Part shown: positions 31,102 through 38,053 of the stretch, piece after piece | Layout: every line of letters begins with the position of its first letter | How positions within the stretch are numbered: the first letter of the stretch is position 1 | NCBI RefSeq assembly: GCF_031732815.1 | Contig: NZ_JAVMKF010000318.1 | Span: 1 to 62,074 of the forward strand | Direction: 5' to 3' | DNA: 62,074 nt | DNA from: Accumulibacter sp031732815 | GTDB lineage: Bacteria > Pseudomonadota > Gammaproteobacteria > Burkholderiales > Rhodocyclaceae | Notes under the pieces: model-generated | Seen by the model: the letters and a program-made list of their open reading frames with translations, nothing else | What the model was told of the DNA's origin: nothing | The model's database searches: none | Translations under genes and position numbers: made by a program

Positions 31102-31659
31102 ATGTTGAGAAAGCTGGCCGCTCGTCTGCTCGCCTGGAACGGCTGGACCCTGCACGAACCGCCGGAGCGGCCGGCGCGCGCGGTCCTCGTCGCCTACCCG
31201 CATACCTCCAACTGGGACGCGCTCTACGCCTTGCTGGCCAAACTTGCACTTGGCCTGGAAGTGCGCTGGGTGGCCAAGGATTCGCTGTTTCGCTGGCCTT
31301 TCGCGCGTTTGCTGCGCCGCCTGGGAGGTATCCCGGTCAATCGTCGCGTGCGCAATGGCTTCGTCGCCCAGATGGCAGCGCAGTTTGCCACGCAGCCGCG
31401 GCTGCTTCTCGTCCTCGCACCGGAAGGGACGCGCGCACTGACCGCCGGCTGGAAAAGCGGCTTCTACCGCATTGCACTGGCAGCCGACGTCCCGCTGGCG
31501 CTCGGTTTCGTAGACTATGCGCGCCGGCAGACCGGCATCCTGGCCTACCTCACGCTGAGCGGCGATCCCGCCGTCGATATCGCTGCGATCGCCCGCCACT
31601 ACGTCGATCGCCCGGGCCGACGTCCGGCACTGGCATCACCAATCCGCTGGCTCGACTGA
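31102..31659 (+). CDS. PlsC-like 1-acylglycerol-3-phosphate acyltransferase family protein
   Basis: The 185-residue protein carries the acyltransferase block I motif as HTSNWDAL (residues about 34-41, the H-x4-D catalytic pair). Block III is APEGTRALT (about 110-118), which binds the phosphate of the acceptor, and a GGIPVNRR-like block II lies in between. It lacks the N-terminal membrane helix of full PlsC, as do other short lysophospholipid acyltransferases. The likely reaction is acyl transfer to a lysolipid at the inner membrane; the specific substrate cannot be told. It stands alone, divergent from the giant gene, and is followed by a strong hairpin. Confidence 0.85.
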   Translation: MLRKLAARLLAWNGWTLHEPPERPARAVLVAYPHTSNWDALYALLAKLALGLEVRWVAKDSLFRWPFARLLRRLGGIPVNRRVRNGFVAQMAAQFATQPRLLLVLAPEGTRALTAGWKSGFYRIALAADVPLALGFVDYARRQTGILAYLTLSGDPAVDIAAIARHYVDRPGRRPALASPIRWLD

Positions 31660-31662
31660 GCA

Positions 31663-31697
31663 GCGCGCCAGCAGGCCGGAAACGCTGGCTGGCGCGC
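31663..31697. terminator. Terminator-like hairpin after the acyltransferase gene
   Basis: Perfect 10-bp stem GCGCGCCAGC / GCTGGCGCGC with a 15-nt loop, beginning 4 bp after the stop codon. There is no T-tract, so it may stabilise mRNA ends or act with Rho, possibly for both convergent genes. Confidence 0.45.
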
Positions 31698-31745
31698 GCC
31701 GGGCGCGCTGCTCGTCGGCAACCGTGTCTTGTCTTGGCGGCGCGC

Positions 31746-32072
31746 CTAGCCGAGAACGATGACCTGCAGCTTCTCGCGCAGACTGAGGCTCGCCCACCAG
31801 CGCAAGCCGTTGTCGCGCAATGCTTTTCCAGCCGCGCTCAGGGTCAGCCGACGGACGCCGAGTTCGCTGCGCGCGATTTCCGCCAGGTAGCCACCGTCCA
31901 TCAGGTAGCGCGCGATCGCCGGCTGCACTTGCTGACCACCGAGCGTCCAGCGCGTACCGTAGCCGTCGGCATCACCCTCGAGCATGAGCAGCAACTCACC
32001 GCGCCCGATCAAGCGCAGGACGCCGAGCGTTTCGGCGCGCGCTGGAATGATCGCGTCTGGCCGCTCGCTCAC
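31746..32072 (-). CDS. Hypothetical protein, 108 aa, downstream of the TerC-family gene
   Basis: Reads MSERPDAIIPARAETLGVLR and ends LREKLQVIVLG. The middle (AIARYLMDGGYLAEIARSEL then GVRRLTLSAAGKALRDN) looks like a winged-helix or small regulatory fold, with helix-turn-helix-like spacing and a strand pair, but I do not recognise the family. It begins 17 bp after the TerC-family stop and is almost certainly co-transcribed with it. If so, it would also be under the control of the riboswitch upstream. No membrane segment or signal peptide. Confidence 0.6.
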   Translation of the reverse strand: MSERPDAIIPARAETLGVLRLIGRGELLLMLEGDADGYGTRWTLGGQQVQPAIARYLMDGGYLAEIARSELGVRRLTLSAAGKALRDNGLRWWASLSLREKLQVIVLG

Positions 32073-32089
32073 TCGGCGCGCGCCTGGCC

Positions 32090-33091
32090 TCAGCCGGCCT
32101 TGCCACCGGGCGCAGCGTCACCGCCCGGACGGCCGGCGTGCGCCTCCTTGCGCAGGGAAAGGACGATCGAAGTAGAAATGATCGCGGCCACGACCAGCAG
32201 CGAGATGAGCACCGGAATCTTGAAGATGTCGATGAGCAGCATCTTGACTCCGATGAACATCAGTACCAGCGCCAGGCCATACTTGAGCAGTGAGAAGCGG
32301 TCCGCCATGTCGGCGAGCAGAAAGTACATCGCGCGCAGACCAAGAATCGCGAACACGTTCGAGGTCAGAACGATGAAGGGGTCGGTGGTGATCGCGAAGA
32401 TGGCCGGAATCGAGTCGACGGCGAAGATCAGGTCTGAGAATTCGACGAGAGCGAGGACCAGGAAGAGCGGTGTCGCGTAGCGCACCAGTTGGCCGGCCTC
32501 CTGCCGCATCACGAAGAAGCGCTCGCCATCGAGCTCGTGCGTGACCTTCATATGCCGGCGAATCCAGGCGATCACCGGGTTCTTCGCGAGATCAGGTTGC
32601 TCGTCAGCGAACCACCACATCTTGATCCCGGTAATTACCAGGAACGCGCCAAAGACATAGAGGATCCAGTGGAATTTGGCGATCAGCCAGACTCCGGCAA
32701 AGATCATGATCGTGCGCATGACGATCGCGCCGAGTACGCCAAAAATGAGGACGCGCTTCTGCAGCTCGAGCGGAATCGCAAAGAAGCTGAAGAGCAGCAG
32801 CCAGACGAACACGTTGTCGACGGCGAGCGATTTCTCGATCAGATAGCCGGTGATGTACTCCAGCGTTTTCTCGTTGGCAATCTCGCGTCCGGCACTATTG
32901 TCGAGATACCACCAGAGCGCACCGGCAAAGAGCAGCGAGACCGCCACCCAGATGCAGGACCAGGTTGCCGCCTCCCGGAACGAAACGCGGTGCTGCTTGC
33001 CGCCGCCGACCAGCAGAAGGTCGATCGCCAGCATGACCAGAACGACGGCGGCAAAGCCCGCCCACATCCACCAGGTGCCAATTGTTTCCAT
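32090..33091 (-). CDS. TerC/Alx-family integral membrane protein (likely Mn2+ homeostasis)
   Basis: Polytopic inner-membrane protein of 333 residues. The start is the ATG at 33091 (METIGTWWMWAGFAAVVLVM), which has GGAG nine bases upstream. The frame continues to 33250, but that part would overlap the riboswitch leader. TerC signatures are present: AVDNVFVWLLLFSFFAIP (near residue 90) and LIFAVDSIPAIFAITTDPF (near residue 225), both with the conserved acidic residues inside membrane helices. About nine hydrophobic segments are visible. Alx and other TerC proteins are linked to manganese export and metallation of exported proteins. The yybP-ykoY riboswitch in the leader supports a manganese role here rather than tellurite resistance. 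Confidence 0.92.
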   Translation of the reverse strand: METIGTWWMWAGFAAVVLVMLAIDLLLVGGGKQHRVSFREAATWSCIWVAVSLLFAGALWWYLDNSAGREIANEKTLEYITGYLIEKSLAVDNVFVWLLLFSFFAIPLELQKRVLIFGVLGAIVMRTIMIFAGVWLIAKFHWILYVFGAFLVITGIKMWWFADEQPDLAKNPVIAWIRRHMKVTHELDGERFFVMRQEAGQLVRYATPLFLVLALVEFSDLIFAVDSIPAIFAITTDPFIVLTSNVFAILGLRAMYFLLADMADRFSLLKYGLALVLMFIGVKMLLIDIFKIPVLISLLVVAAIISTSIVLSLRKEAHAGRPGGDAAPGGKAG

Positions 33092-33186
33092 TGTCAGTGC
33101 TCCAAAGTACTTACCCATACACGGCCGCGTCGTGCGGCAGCCCTTTTGTCCAGCGCTCGCGATGCCGGCCAAAATGCGGGTAACGG

Positions 33187-33320
33187 ACCTTCGCCTGCGC
33201 GGCAAAGGTCTTGCTCGCGGCCCACAGTCGAATCCCTGTCGGCCGCCCAACGAACCGGGCAGGTCTGATCACCCTGCCGTACTGACGATGCGTTGGCGGA
33301 GAGCTACTCCCCCTTGGAAC
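33187..33320 (-). promoter_or_regulatory. yybP-ykoY manganese riboswitch in the TerC-family leader
   Basis: On the minus strand the leader carries GGGGGAGTAGC (33313-33303) and, 3', CAAGACCTTTGCC (about 33213-33201). These are the two conserved elements of the yybP-ykoY aptamer. Between them are a long stem CCGCCAACG / CGTTGGGCGG and, inside it, a hairpin GGCAGG / CCTGCC. The 3' element can instead pair with GGCGAAGGT (33195-33187) to give a 9-bp hairpin, a plausible expression platform that competes with P1. The TerC start is about 95 nt further on. Confidence 0.85.
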
Positions 33321-33560
33321 AGGCGTATCGTACCTATCCGCACAACCACAGTCAACTATCGTCCAAGTCCCTGGCGAGAACAGGCACGCTGGACAGAAAC
33401 CGACGGACGGCCCGCTCGTCCGGCTGGTCACCGACCCGCCGGAGTCTGCCGTGAGCGGCAGACCTCCACTTCAGCCCGCGCGCGTGGCCGAGGTTGCGCC
33501 GGTTGACTTTACGCGGGTACACTTGCAGCGCATGTTGACCCTACGCCGAGCAGCCTGAGC

Positions 33561-34388
33561 ATGCCCTTCATCGAGGTCGCCGGACGACGACTGGAGTATT
33601 TGCGCCTCCCGGCGCAACGGGGGGGTCGTCCGCCCCTCGTTTTGCTGCACGAAGGCCTGGGCAGCGTCGCCATGTGGCGCGACTTTCCGGCGCAGGTGGC
33701 CGCGGCGACCGGCTGCAGCGTGCTGGTCTGGTCGCGCCTCGGCTACGGGAACTCGGATCCGCTGCCCGCTCGGCGGACAGCGCGCTACATGCACGACGAG
33801 GCGCACCTGGGACTGCCTCCCTTGCTCAGCGCCTTGCACATCGAGCGTCCGATTCTCATCGGCCATAGCGACGGCGGGTCGATTGCCCTGCTGCACGTGG
33901 CCCACCCAACGGCGCGTGTGGCGGGCGTCGTCGTGCTGGCACCGCACGAGTTCGTCGAGGAACAAGCGCTCGCCGGCATCCGGCGCGCCGGCGAACTTTA
34001 CGCAACAACCGACTGGCCGCAGCGACTGGCACGTTTCCACCGCGACCCGGATGCGGTCTTTCGCGCCTGGCACGATATCTGGCTGGCCCCCGAGTTCCGC
34101 GCCTGGGACATCACCGACTGCCTGCCGCAGATCACCTGTCCGTTGCTCGCCATCCAGGGCTGCGAAGACGAGTACGCGACGATGCGACAGATCGAGTGCA
34201 TCGCCGAACGCGCACCCGATGTCGAACTGCTCGCCCTGCCAGACTGCCGCCATTCGCCGCACCGGGACCAGCCGCAGGCGGTGATCGCGGCCATCGCCCG
34301 CTTCGTCGACCGCGTCGCCGCTGCCGGCAGGGTCGCGCAGGACGGCCGAACCAACGGTGCGCATGGGCAACCGGCGGGATTCGCCTGA
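33561..34388 (+). CDS. Alpha/beta-hydrolase fold protein
   Basis: The 275-residue soluble protein shows the alpha/beta-hydrolase order. An oxyanion-hole loop LVLLHEGLGS (about 30-40) comes first, then the nucleophile elbow GHSDGGS (serine replaced at the central position by Asp-flanked pattern GHSDGG, with Ser as nucleophile, about 95-101). A probable acid sits in QGCEDEYAT (about 200), and a catalytic histidine in PDCRHSPHRDQP (about 230-240). The last 30 residues are low-complexity and may be disordered. The substrate is unknown; esterase, epoxide hydrolase and haloperoxidase-like members look alike. It precedes the diguanylate cyclase gene by 28 bp on the same strand. The ATG at 33561 has only a weak ribosome binding site. 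Confidence 0.85.
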   Translation: MPFIEVAGRRLEYLRLPAQRGGRPPLVLLHEGLGSVAMWRDFPAQVAAATGCSVLVWSRLGYGNSDPLPARRTARYMHDEAHLGLPPLLSALHIERPILIGHSDGGSIALLHVAHPTARVAGVVVLAPHEFVEEQALAGIRRAGELYATTDWPQRLARFHRDPDAVFRAWHDIWLAPEFRAWDITDCLPQITCPLLAIQGCEDEYATMRQIECIAERAPDVELLALPDCRHSPHRDQPQAVIAAIARFVDRVAAAGRVAQDGRTNGAHGQPAGFA

Positions 34389-34416
34389 CCGCATCTTTGC
34401 CTTAAAGGAGAAGAGA

Positions 34417-35469
34417 ATGATCGTTGGCGACGCCTATACGATATTGAAACGCCTGGTCGACATCACCGCGCCTTACCTGGGTGACGACTTCCTGACGACG
34501 AGCGTCGCCGCGGTTGGTCAGCTATTCAAAGCCGATATGGTTTTCGTCACGCGCTTGCTCGACCATCCACCGACGCGCGTGCGCGTCCTGGCGGCTTGGC
34601 AGGACGGCGACCTGCGCGATAGTTTCGAGTTCGATCTGGTCGGAACGCCATGCGAAATGGTGTTCGACGGCGCGCCGGTGGTGATTCCCGGCGACGTCTG
34701 TCGGAACTTTGCGGCGGAGAAGACAAGCACCTTCGAAAGCTATGTCGGCATTCCGCTCTGGGGCCCGAACGGCGAGATGATCGGGCACTACGCGATCATT
34801 TCATCGCAACGGATTGCGACACCAGCAGAGGGCGAGGTGCTGCGCGAGATCGCACAAATCTGCGCCCACCGCTTCGAAGCGGAGGCTTGGCGGCTGCTGA
34901 TCGAAGCCGAAAAGGAGGCGGCTTTTCACCAGTTGCAAGAGGTCAATGCACGCCTCGAGCAGGAAGCGATCACCGACTTTCTGACCAAGCTTTACAACCG
35001 CCGCCACTTCAGCCGGCGTTGCAGCGAAGCATTCGCGCGGATGCGGCGCGGCGGCGAGCATTTTGCCCTCATCCTGTTCGACGTCGACCATTTCAAGCTG
35101 GTCAACGATACCTATGGCCACGACGCGGGCGACAAAGTGCTGATCAGCGTGGCCGAGATCCTGCGCCGCAACACGCGCGACAACTTGGAGATCCTCGGGC
35201 GGGTCGGCGGCGAGGAATTCGCCGTGCTTTGTCTGGGCAACCCGGATGCCGCGGCCGCCTGCCTGATCGCCGAGCGCCTGCGCCAAGCGGTCGCCACGCA
35301 AACCATCGAGCTGCCTGCCGGCCGGCTGACGGTCACCGTGAGCGCGGGTCTCGCTCGCCCCGAAGCGCCCGACGAGTCCTGGGAAAGCGTCTATGCACGC
35401 GCCGACCACGCACTCTACCGCGCCAAGGAAAGCGGTCGCAATCGAGTCTGCTCCGCCGACGACGCGTGA
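34417..35469 (+). CDS. Diguanylate cyclase with N-terminal GAF domain
   Basis: The start at 34417 has AAAGGAG about seven bases upstream; longer frames overlap the hydrolase gene. The 350-residue cytoplasmic protein has a GAF sensor (about 20-165, with ESYVGIPLWGPNGEMIGHYA), a short coiled linker (EKEAAFHQLQEVNARLEQEA), then a GGDEF domain (about 185-345). The GGDEF domain contains DFLTKLYNRRHF, LFDVDHFKLVNDTYGHDAGD and the active site VGGEEFAVL. GGEEF is a catalytically competent variant that makes c-di-GMP from two GTP. The RxxD inhibitory site normally nine residues before GG(D/E)EF is absent (D and E instead), so product inhibition is probably lost. The likely output is control of motility and matrix; GAF ligand unknown. 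Confidence 0.95.
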   Translation: MIVGDAYTILKRLVDITAPYLGDDFLTTSVAAVGQLFKADMVFVTRLLDHPPTRVRVLAAWQDGDLRDSFEFDLVGTPCEMVFDGAPVVIPGDVCRNFAAEKTSTFESYVGIPLWGPNGEMIGHYAIISSQRIATPAEGEVLREIAQICAHRFEAEAWRLLIEAEKEAAFHQLQEVNARLEQEAITDFLTKLYNRRHFSRRCSEAFARMRRGGEHFALILFDVDHFKLVNDTYGHDAGDKVLISVAEILRRNTRDNLEILGRVGGEEFAVLCLGNPDAAAACLIAERLRQAVATQTIELPAGRLTVTVSAGLARPEAPDESWESVYARADHALYRAKESGRNRVCSADDA

Positions 35470-35532
35470 ATCATGCACCGGGCGCGCCTGCGCCAGCCGC
35501 CCCGACGCTGCCGCCGAACGAGCCGACGGTTC

Positions 35533-36180
35533 CTATTTGTTCGCTGCGCGCGAGCCGGCAAGTGCGGTGAACAGCCCCAGACCGATAAACATCAGGCCAC
35601 CAAGCGCCCGCCCCAGATCACTGCCGCGGCCGCCGCGCAAGCGCGGGGCAAGCACGCCGGCAGCCAGCGCGTAGGCGCTGTCGGTGAGCGCCGCAATGGC
35701 GACGAAAACGGCACCCAGGGTGACGCTCTGCACGACGAAAGGCGCGCCCGGGCTGAGGAATTGGGGCAGGAACGCAGCAAAGAAGACGGTCGTCTTGGGG
35801 TTGAGCAAGGCGACGACGAAACCGTCCCGAAAAACGCGATTCAGCGAAGATGGCGCGGCAACCGCCAGCGCCGGCGCAGACGGGCGCGAGCTGAGCATGC
35901 GGACGCCCAGATAGACGAGATAGAGCGCGCCGGCGTACTTGACAATCGAAAAAGCCAGCGCGGACGCGGCAAACAGAGCTGCCAGCCCGAGCGAAGCCGC
36001 CAGCGCGTTGCCCAGGTTGCCAAGCGCCACGCCGAAGACCGACAGCAAGCCGTGCCGCCGACCCTGCACGAGGCTGCGTGTAACAATGTAGAGTACGCCC
36101 GGCCCGGGAGTCAGCGCAAGAACGAGGCTCGAGACGAGAAACGCCGAAAATAGCGGCCAGGGTGGCAACAGCTCAGTCAT
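35533..36180 (-). CDS. LysE/RhtB-family amino-acid exporter
   Basis: Inner-membrane exporter of 215 residues with about six hydrophobic helices. The LysE/RhtB signature lies at the start: LALTPGPGVLYIVTRSL (about 20-37). It is followed by GLLSVFGVALGNLGNALAAS and VKYAGALYLVYLGVRML, and later LLNPKTTVFFAAFLPQF, another hallmark. The reading frame continues upstream through ctaB sequence to 36759, but the proper start is the ATG at 36180 (MTELLPPWPLFSAFLVSSLV). It lies 50 bp after ctaB on the same strand and converges with the diguanylate cyclase gene. The exported amino acid cannot be deduced. Confidence 0.92.
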   Translation of the reverse strand: MTELLPPWPLFSAFLVSSLVLALTPGPGVLYIVTRSLVQGRRHGLLSVFGVALGNLGNALAASLGLAALFAASALAFSIVKYAGALYLVYLGVRMLSSRPSAPALAVAAPSSLNRVFRDGFVVALLNPKTTVFFAAFLPQFLSPGAPFVVQSVTLGAVFVAIAALTDSAYALAAGVLAPRLRGGRGSDLGRALGGLMFIGLGLFTALAGSRAANK

Positions 36181-36230
36181 CGCAGCCGGTCCCGCAAAGG
36201 CGGCCGCCCGCCGCTGCGACTGGCGTCTCG

Positions 36231-37142
36231 CTAGCGCAACGCATGGTCGACCAGCAGTGCTGCAAAGAGCAAGGCGAGGTACATGATCGACCAGCGAAAA
36301 GTCTTCGCTGCGGCGCGATCGGAATAGTTCCGCCAGACGATCCACGCGTAGGCGAGAAAGACGCCATCGAGCGCCAGCGCGGCAAGAAGGTAGAGGACCC
36401 CGCTCATCCCGACGGCAAAAGGCAGCAGCGTGACGAAAGTCAGCGCGACGGTATACAGGAAGACGTGCCGGCGAGTGTATTCGGCACCGTGCGTCACCGG
36501 CAGCATCGGCAAACCGGCGGCCGCATATTCGCGCGCGCGGTAGAGCGCCAGCGACCAGAAATGCGGCGGCGTCCAGACGAAGATAATCAGGAAAAGCAAC
36601 CAGGCCTCGATCGGCGTCTGACCGGTGACCGCCGCCCAGCCGAGAACCGGCGGCATCGCCCCGGCCGCACCGCCGATGACGATATTCTGCGACGTGCGCG
36701 GTTTCAAGTAGATCGTGTAAATCAGCGCATAGCCGACGAAGGTGCCCAGCGTTAGCCACATGGTAAGCGGGTTCACCAGCCGATAGAGCAGCGAGAGACC
36801 GACGCCACCGAGCACGCCGGAAAAGAAGAAGGTCTCGAAGACACCAACCTCCCGGCGCGGCAGCGGGCGCGTCCGCGTGCGCGCCATGGCCGCATCGATG
36901 TGCTCTTCAATCAGGCAATTGACCGCCGCGGCTGCGCCGGCAACGAGCGCGATTCCGGTAGTCGCAGCGAGCAGAATGGGCAGCGCTACCATGCCCGGCG
37001 TCGCCATGAACATGCCGATTACCGCGCAGAAGACGATCAACCAGACCACCCGCGGCTTGGTCATCGCGGCAAAGGCACGCAGGCGATCGAAGGAGGTAGT
37101 GAGGACGGGATTGGCAGGCTTCATCGACGGAGCAGCAAGCAT
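36231..37142 (-). CDS. ctaB: Protoheme IX farnesyltransferase (heme O synthase)
   Basis: Integral membrane prenyltransferase that attaches farnesyl to heme b to make heme O, the precursor of heme A for the oxidase encoded upstream. About 300 residues with some nine helices. Diagnostic motifs are MTKPRVVWLIVF, the aspartate-rich NCLIEEHIDAAMARTRTRPL (N-x3-D-x2-D-x2-M-x-R-T-x2-R, about 75-95), and TPPHFWSLALYRAREY in the second half. Two starts are possible, the ATGs at 37142 and 37124. Neither has a clear Shine-Dalgarno and I report the longer. It sits downstream of sco1 with a 190-bp gap. No heme A synthase (ctaA) is in the window. Confidence 0.95.
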   Translation of the reverse strand: MLAAPSMKPANPVLTTSFDRLRAFAAMTKPRVVWLIVFCAVIGMFMATPGMVALPILLAATTGIALVAGAAAAVNCLIEEHIDAAMARTRTRPLPRREVGVFETFFFSGVLGGVGLSLLYRLVNPLTMWLTLGTFVGYALIYTIYLKPRTSQNIVIGGAAGAMPPVLGWAAVTGQTPIEAWLLFLIIFVWTPPHFWSLALYRAREYAAAGLPMLPVTHGAEYTRRHVFLYTVALTFVTLLPFAVGMSGVLYLLAALALDGVFLAYAWIVWRNYSDRAAAKTFRWSIMYLALLFAALLVDHALR

Positions 37143-37334
37143 TGGCAGGCGTTGTTTTTTGGGAGTCGAGTGTAACACCAGATGGATCGCGCCAAGCATC
37201 CGCCCGGCGCCAGCCTCTGGCGGTCGGCCGGCGACCGCCGCCGGGCACCGCACGAGCGGTGCGCACGGCCGTCGGCCAGAAACCGTTCGCGCCTGGAAAC
37301 GAACATCATGGACTGGAGCTTCCCGGCCAGCGGC

Positions 37335-37973
37335 TCAGCGAACGAGCGCCGGATAATCGACCAGCATGCGCGCCAGATCTTGCGGCGGCGAGAAAACCGC
37401 CTTCAGGCGCCCTTGCGGATCGATCAGGTAGATGGCTGCGCTGTGGTCGACCAGATAGCCTGAGCTCGTGCCCTGCTCGTGGCGCAAGTAATAGACCCCA
37501 AGATGTTTGACCAGCGGCGCCAGCGCTTCGTCGCTACCCGTGACGCCAAAGAAGTCGGCATCAAAGGCAGCCGTGTAGTTCTTCAACGTCGCCGGCGTGT
37601 CGCGTGCCGGATCGAGCGAAACCATCACCACCTGCGGCGCGGCGATCGAACGTTCGGCCAGCTTGGCTTTCAGTTCCTTGAGCAAGAGCAGCGCGGTTGG
37701 GCAGACATCCGGGCAGAACGTGTAGCCGAAGAACATCAGCGTCCACCGTCCGGCAAGCGCCGAATTGTCGAAGCGGCCGCGCGCACCGAGCAGCGAAAAG
37801 GCCGGCAGCGGCTTTTCGTCGTTGAGCACGGTGGCCGAAGAGAGGCGCGCCTGGCGGGGATCGAAAGCCGGTACCGGAGGAATCTGCTCGACGCCTCGCC
37901 AAATCAGCCAGGCAGCAATGAGAACGAGGATCACCCCGCCGGCGACGAATCCGAGCGCACGAGCTTTGTTCAT
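37335..37973 (-). CDS. SCO1/SenC-family copper chaperone for cytochrome oxidase
   Basis: Membrane-anchored periplasmic thioredoxin-fold protein that delivers copper to the CuA site of subunit II. The 212 residues start with an uncleaved anchor (about 7-27, GFVAGGVILVLIAAWLIW). The copper site is FGYTFCPDVCP (C-x3-C, about 83-93), and the distal histidine lies in SGYLVDHSAAIYLID (near 180). It is the last gene downstream of coxA but is separated from it by a strong intrinsic terminator, so it probably has its own promoter or depends on read-through. A second, more divergent SCO protein lies inside the cox cluster, so the two may serve different steps. Confidence 0.93.
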   Translation of the reverse strand: MNKARALGFVAGGVILVLIAAWLIWRGVEQIPPVPAFDPRQARLSSATVLNDEKPLPAFSLLGARGRFDNSALAGRWTLMFFGYTFCPDVCPTALLLLKELKAKLAERSIAAPQVVMVSLDPARDTPATLKNYTAAFDADFFGVTGSDEALAPLVKHLGVYYLRHEQGTSSGYLVDHSAAIYLIDPQGRLKAVFSPPQDLARMLVDYPALVR

Positions 37974-38003
37974 TCGGATCGGTCGTCAAGCATCGCGACA
38001 GCA

Positions 38004-38028
38004 GAAAAAGGGCGCCCGCAGGCGCCCT
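38004..38028 (-). terminator. Intrinsic terminator after coxA
   Basis: On the minus strand AGGGCGCC-TGCG-GGCGCCCT forms an 8-bp GC stem with a 4-nt loop, followed directly by TTTTTC. It lies 25 bp after the coxA stop and should end the coxC-sco-coxB-coxA transcript. Confidence 0.85.
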
Positions 38029-38053
38029 GGCAGAGCACGCTGAACACGGCGGG

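Noticed and set aside
30785..31599. Minus-strand frames upstream of the giant gene and across the acyltransferase gene
   Set aside because: No ribosome binding site or recognisable motif; the 31102-31659 acyltransferase on the plus strand explains most of the openness.
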